Below, piece by piece: positions 41,482 through 42,876 of a stretch of 42,876 nucleotides of DNA. Numbering within the stretch: position 1 is the stretch's first letter; each line of letters opens with the position of its first letter. Below the pieces are notes generated by a model. The model did not search any database. It saw only the letters and a program-made list of their open reading frames with translations, and was not told the origin of the DNA. A program made the translations under genes and the position numbers. This stretch comes from Pseudomonadota bacterium (GTDB lineage Bacteria; Pseudomonadota; Alphaproteobacteria; Caulobacterales; Caulobacteraceae): positions 1 through 42,876 of the forward strand of contig JAEWDF010000010.1 in the NCBI GenBank assembly GCA_023390245.1, written 5' to 3'.

Positions 41482-41509
41482 CTGGCGACCGCCAGTCGGT
41501 TACGAAGGG

Positions 41510-41544
41510 GGCGCTTCGGGGAAACCTGGAGCGCCTTTTTCTTT
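41510..41544 (+). terminator. Rho-independent terminator of rplM-rpsI
   Basis: GGCGCTTCGGG (41510-41520) pairs with CCTGGAGCGCC (41525-41535) through two G-T wobbles around a GAAA loop and is followed by TTTTTCTTT. The remaining 130 bases to argC hold no clear gene. Confidence 0.88.
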
Positions 41545-41676
41545 GACGCGGCGAAGCCGCAATCGCTTGGTTCATCACAGCGGACACGATGGCCACAACG
41601 AGTACGACGGCCGTCGTGTTCTTTGTGATCTTCGTCGAGATCCCTTCCTTGAAGGCCGTCTTTGGAGCCCACTCGA

Positions 41677-42609
41677 ATGCACACCCTCTTCATCGACGGC
41701 GAGGCCGGCACCACGGGCCTGGAGATCCGCGAGCGGCTTGAGGCGCGCCCGGATCTGGAACTGCTCCTGCTGGGCGACCGCCGCCGTGACGTTGAGGCGC
41801 GGCGCGAGGCCCTGAACGCCGCCGACGCCGTGATCCTGTGCCTGCCCGACGACGCGGCGCGCGAGGCCGCGGCCATGATCGAGAATCCGGCGGTCAAGGT
41901 GATCGACGCCTCGACCGCCTATCGGGTCGCGCCCGGCTGGGCCTACGGCTTCCCGGAGATGGACGCCGCCCAGCGCCGGGCGATCGAGGCGGCCCGCTTC
42001 GTCTCCAACCCCGGCTGCTATCCGACCGGCTTCATCGGCCTGATGCGGCCGCTGGTGAAGGCCGGGCTGGTCCCGGCCGACTGGCCGCTCACGGTCAACG
42101 CCGTCTCGGGCTATTCCGGCGGCGGCAAGGCCATGATCGCCGAGTTCGAAGGGCAGGGGGCTTCGACCGCCTACCGCGCCTACGGCCTGTCGCTGAAGCA
42201 CAAGCATGTGCCGGAGATGACGAAGCACGCCGGCCTGTCGCGCCCGGTCCTGTTCACCCCGGCCGTCGGAAACTATCGCCAGGGCATGCTGGTGGAGGTT
42301 CCGCTGCACCTGTCGGCCCTGCCCGAGACCCCGTCGGTCGAGCGGCTGCACGGCGCCCTGGTCGAGGCCTATGACGGCCAGCGCTTCGTCGAGGTCGCCG
42401 AACTGGAGACGACCGAGGCCATGACCGGCCTGGAGCCGGAGGGCCTGAACGGAACCAACCGCCTTCGCCTGCACGTCTTCGGCGATCGCGAGGGCGAACA
42501 GGCCCGCCTGGTCGCCCTGCTGGACAACCTGGGCAAGGGCGCCTCGGGCGCGGCGGTCCAGAACCTGAACCTGATGCTGGGCCTGGACGAGGCGACGGGG
42601 TTGGTCTGA
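41677..42609 (+). CDS. argC: N-acetyl-gamma-glutamyl-phosphate reductase (short type)
   Basis: This 310-residue NADPH-dependent enzyme of arginine synthesis belongs to the shorter ArgC class. It shows FIDGEAGTTGLEIRERL, VIDASTAYRVAPGWAYGFPE, SNPGCYPTGFIGL with catalytic Cys114, VSGYSGGGKAMIAEFE, LKHKHVPEM with the active His region, and FTPAVGNYRQGMLVEVPL. The start at 41677 has GGAG at nine bases; a TTG five codons earlier is possible. Confidence 0.94.
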   Translation: MHTLFIDGEAGTTGLEIRERLEARPDLELLLLGDRRRDVEARREALNAADAVILCLPDDAAREAAAMIENPAVKVIDASTAYRVAPGWAYGFPEMDAAQRRAIEAARFVSNPGCYPTGFIGLMRPLVKAGLVPADWPLTVNAVSGYSGGGKAMIAEFEGQGASTAYRAYGLSLKHKHVPEMTKHAGLSRPVLFTPAVGNYRQGMLVEVPLHLSALPETPSVERLHGALVEAYDGQRFVEVAELETTEAMTGLEPEGLNGTNRLRLHVFGDREGEQARLVALLDNLGKGASGAAVQNLNLMLGLDEATGLV

Positions 42610-42616
42610 GGGGGCT

Positions 42617-42750
42617 AAGAACCCCTCCGTCTCTCCGCTCCGCTCCGAGCCACCTCCCCACAAAGTGGGGAGGAGACGGTGAAGCCGACGCAGTGTCTCC
42701 TCCCCGCTTCGCGGGGAGGGGGACCGCGAAGCGGTGGAGGGGCTCTTGAA
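42617..42750. repeat. Intergenic palindromic repeat, copy 2 (half B then half A)
   Basis: Half B (42617-42677) begins AAGAACCCCTCCGTCTCTCC and ends GTGGGGAGGAGAC; half A (42695-42750) begins GTCTCCTCCCCGC and ends GGAGGGGCTCTTGAA. The same half sequences occur at 22604-22746 in the opposite order. The last 125 bases of the window after it show no gene. Confidence 0.8.
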
Positions 42751-42876
42751 ACGCCTCCGATGTCAGGAAGATCGCGCCAACCCTAAAACCTGGCCGCACA
42801 AACCCCCGCCTTCCCAACCCCTTGCGAGATTCTCGCCCCCATCTCCCCGCCTGAGTTTGAAACCGCCCCATAATCC

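Noticed and set aside
41543..41815. 90-codon open frame between rpsI and argC
   Set aside because: It runs out of frame into argC, has low-complexity Arg/Ser-rich content and no ribosome-binding site.

Overview
The window is high-GC DNA (roughly two thirds G+C) from a free-living alphaproteobacterium, most likely of the Caulobacterales (Brevundimonas/Caulobacter type). Evidence for this includes the glyA-nrdR-ribD-ribE-ribB-ribH-nusB-thiL run, the plsX-fabH-ihfA-MerR-tRNA-Pro run, an ALAS-type hemA, a CobS-type cobaltochelatase subunit, DUF2842 and DUF6898-like proteins, a large TonB-dependent receptor, and frequent GTG/TTG starts with ATGA/GTGA overlaps. The assignment rests on gene content and protein resemblance only.

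Layout. 1-2246: the end of EF-Tu with its terminator, then a leftward CoA-ester lyase/SDR pair and a free methionine-(R)-sulfoxide reductase. 2398-5449: an exported pair, a Sel1-repeat lipoprotein-like protein and a beta-helix protein, behind a striking inverted repeat. 5458-6558: an accessory islet with a HigBA toxin-antitoxin pair under a 20-bp palindrome and an overlapping third gene that looks like a HEPN ribonuclease. 6555-8676: leftward cobS and an FAD monooxygenase. 8941-20907: a glucan-utilisation locus (LacI regulator, TonB receptor, GH144/glucoamylase-like enzyme, ABC binding protein, two permeases, a large multidomain glycosidase) whose genes mostly overlap. 21045-22601: hemA, a possible leader ORF and a small DUF6898-like gene. 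22604-22746: an intergenic repeat. 22760-28969: glyA, nrdR, the riboflavin genes, nusB and thiL, behind a promoter whose -35 lies in an NrdR-box-like palindrome.

29050-31803: a small exported protein and a proton-pumping pyrophosphatase. 31936-36699: bamE (leftward), then a cytochrome bc1 assembly chaperone, YceD, plsX, fabH, ihfA, a MerR regulator and tRNA-Pro(GGG). 37006-40324: gdhA (apparently leaderless), small membrane proteins and heme A synthase. 40334-42609: an AT-rich island, rplM-rpsI and argC. 42617-42750: a second copy of the intergenic repeat with its two halves in the opposite order.

Most of the window is conserved housekeeping sequence. The parts that stand out are the higBA-HEPN islet, the glucan locus that lacks an ABC ATPase, the NrdR-like box over the glyA-nrdR-rib promoter, the riboflavin set with a reductase-only RibD and a RibB whose GTP cyclohydrolase half is degenerate, and the paired repeat elements.
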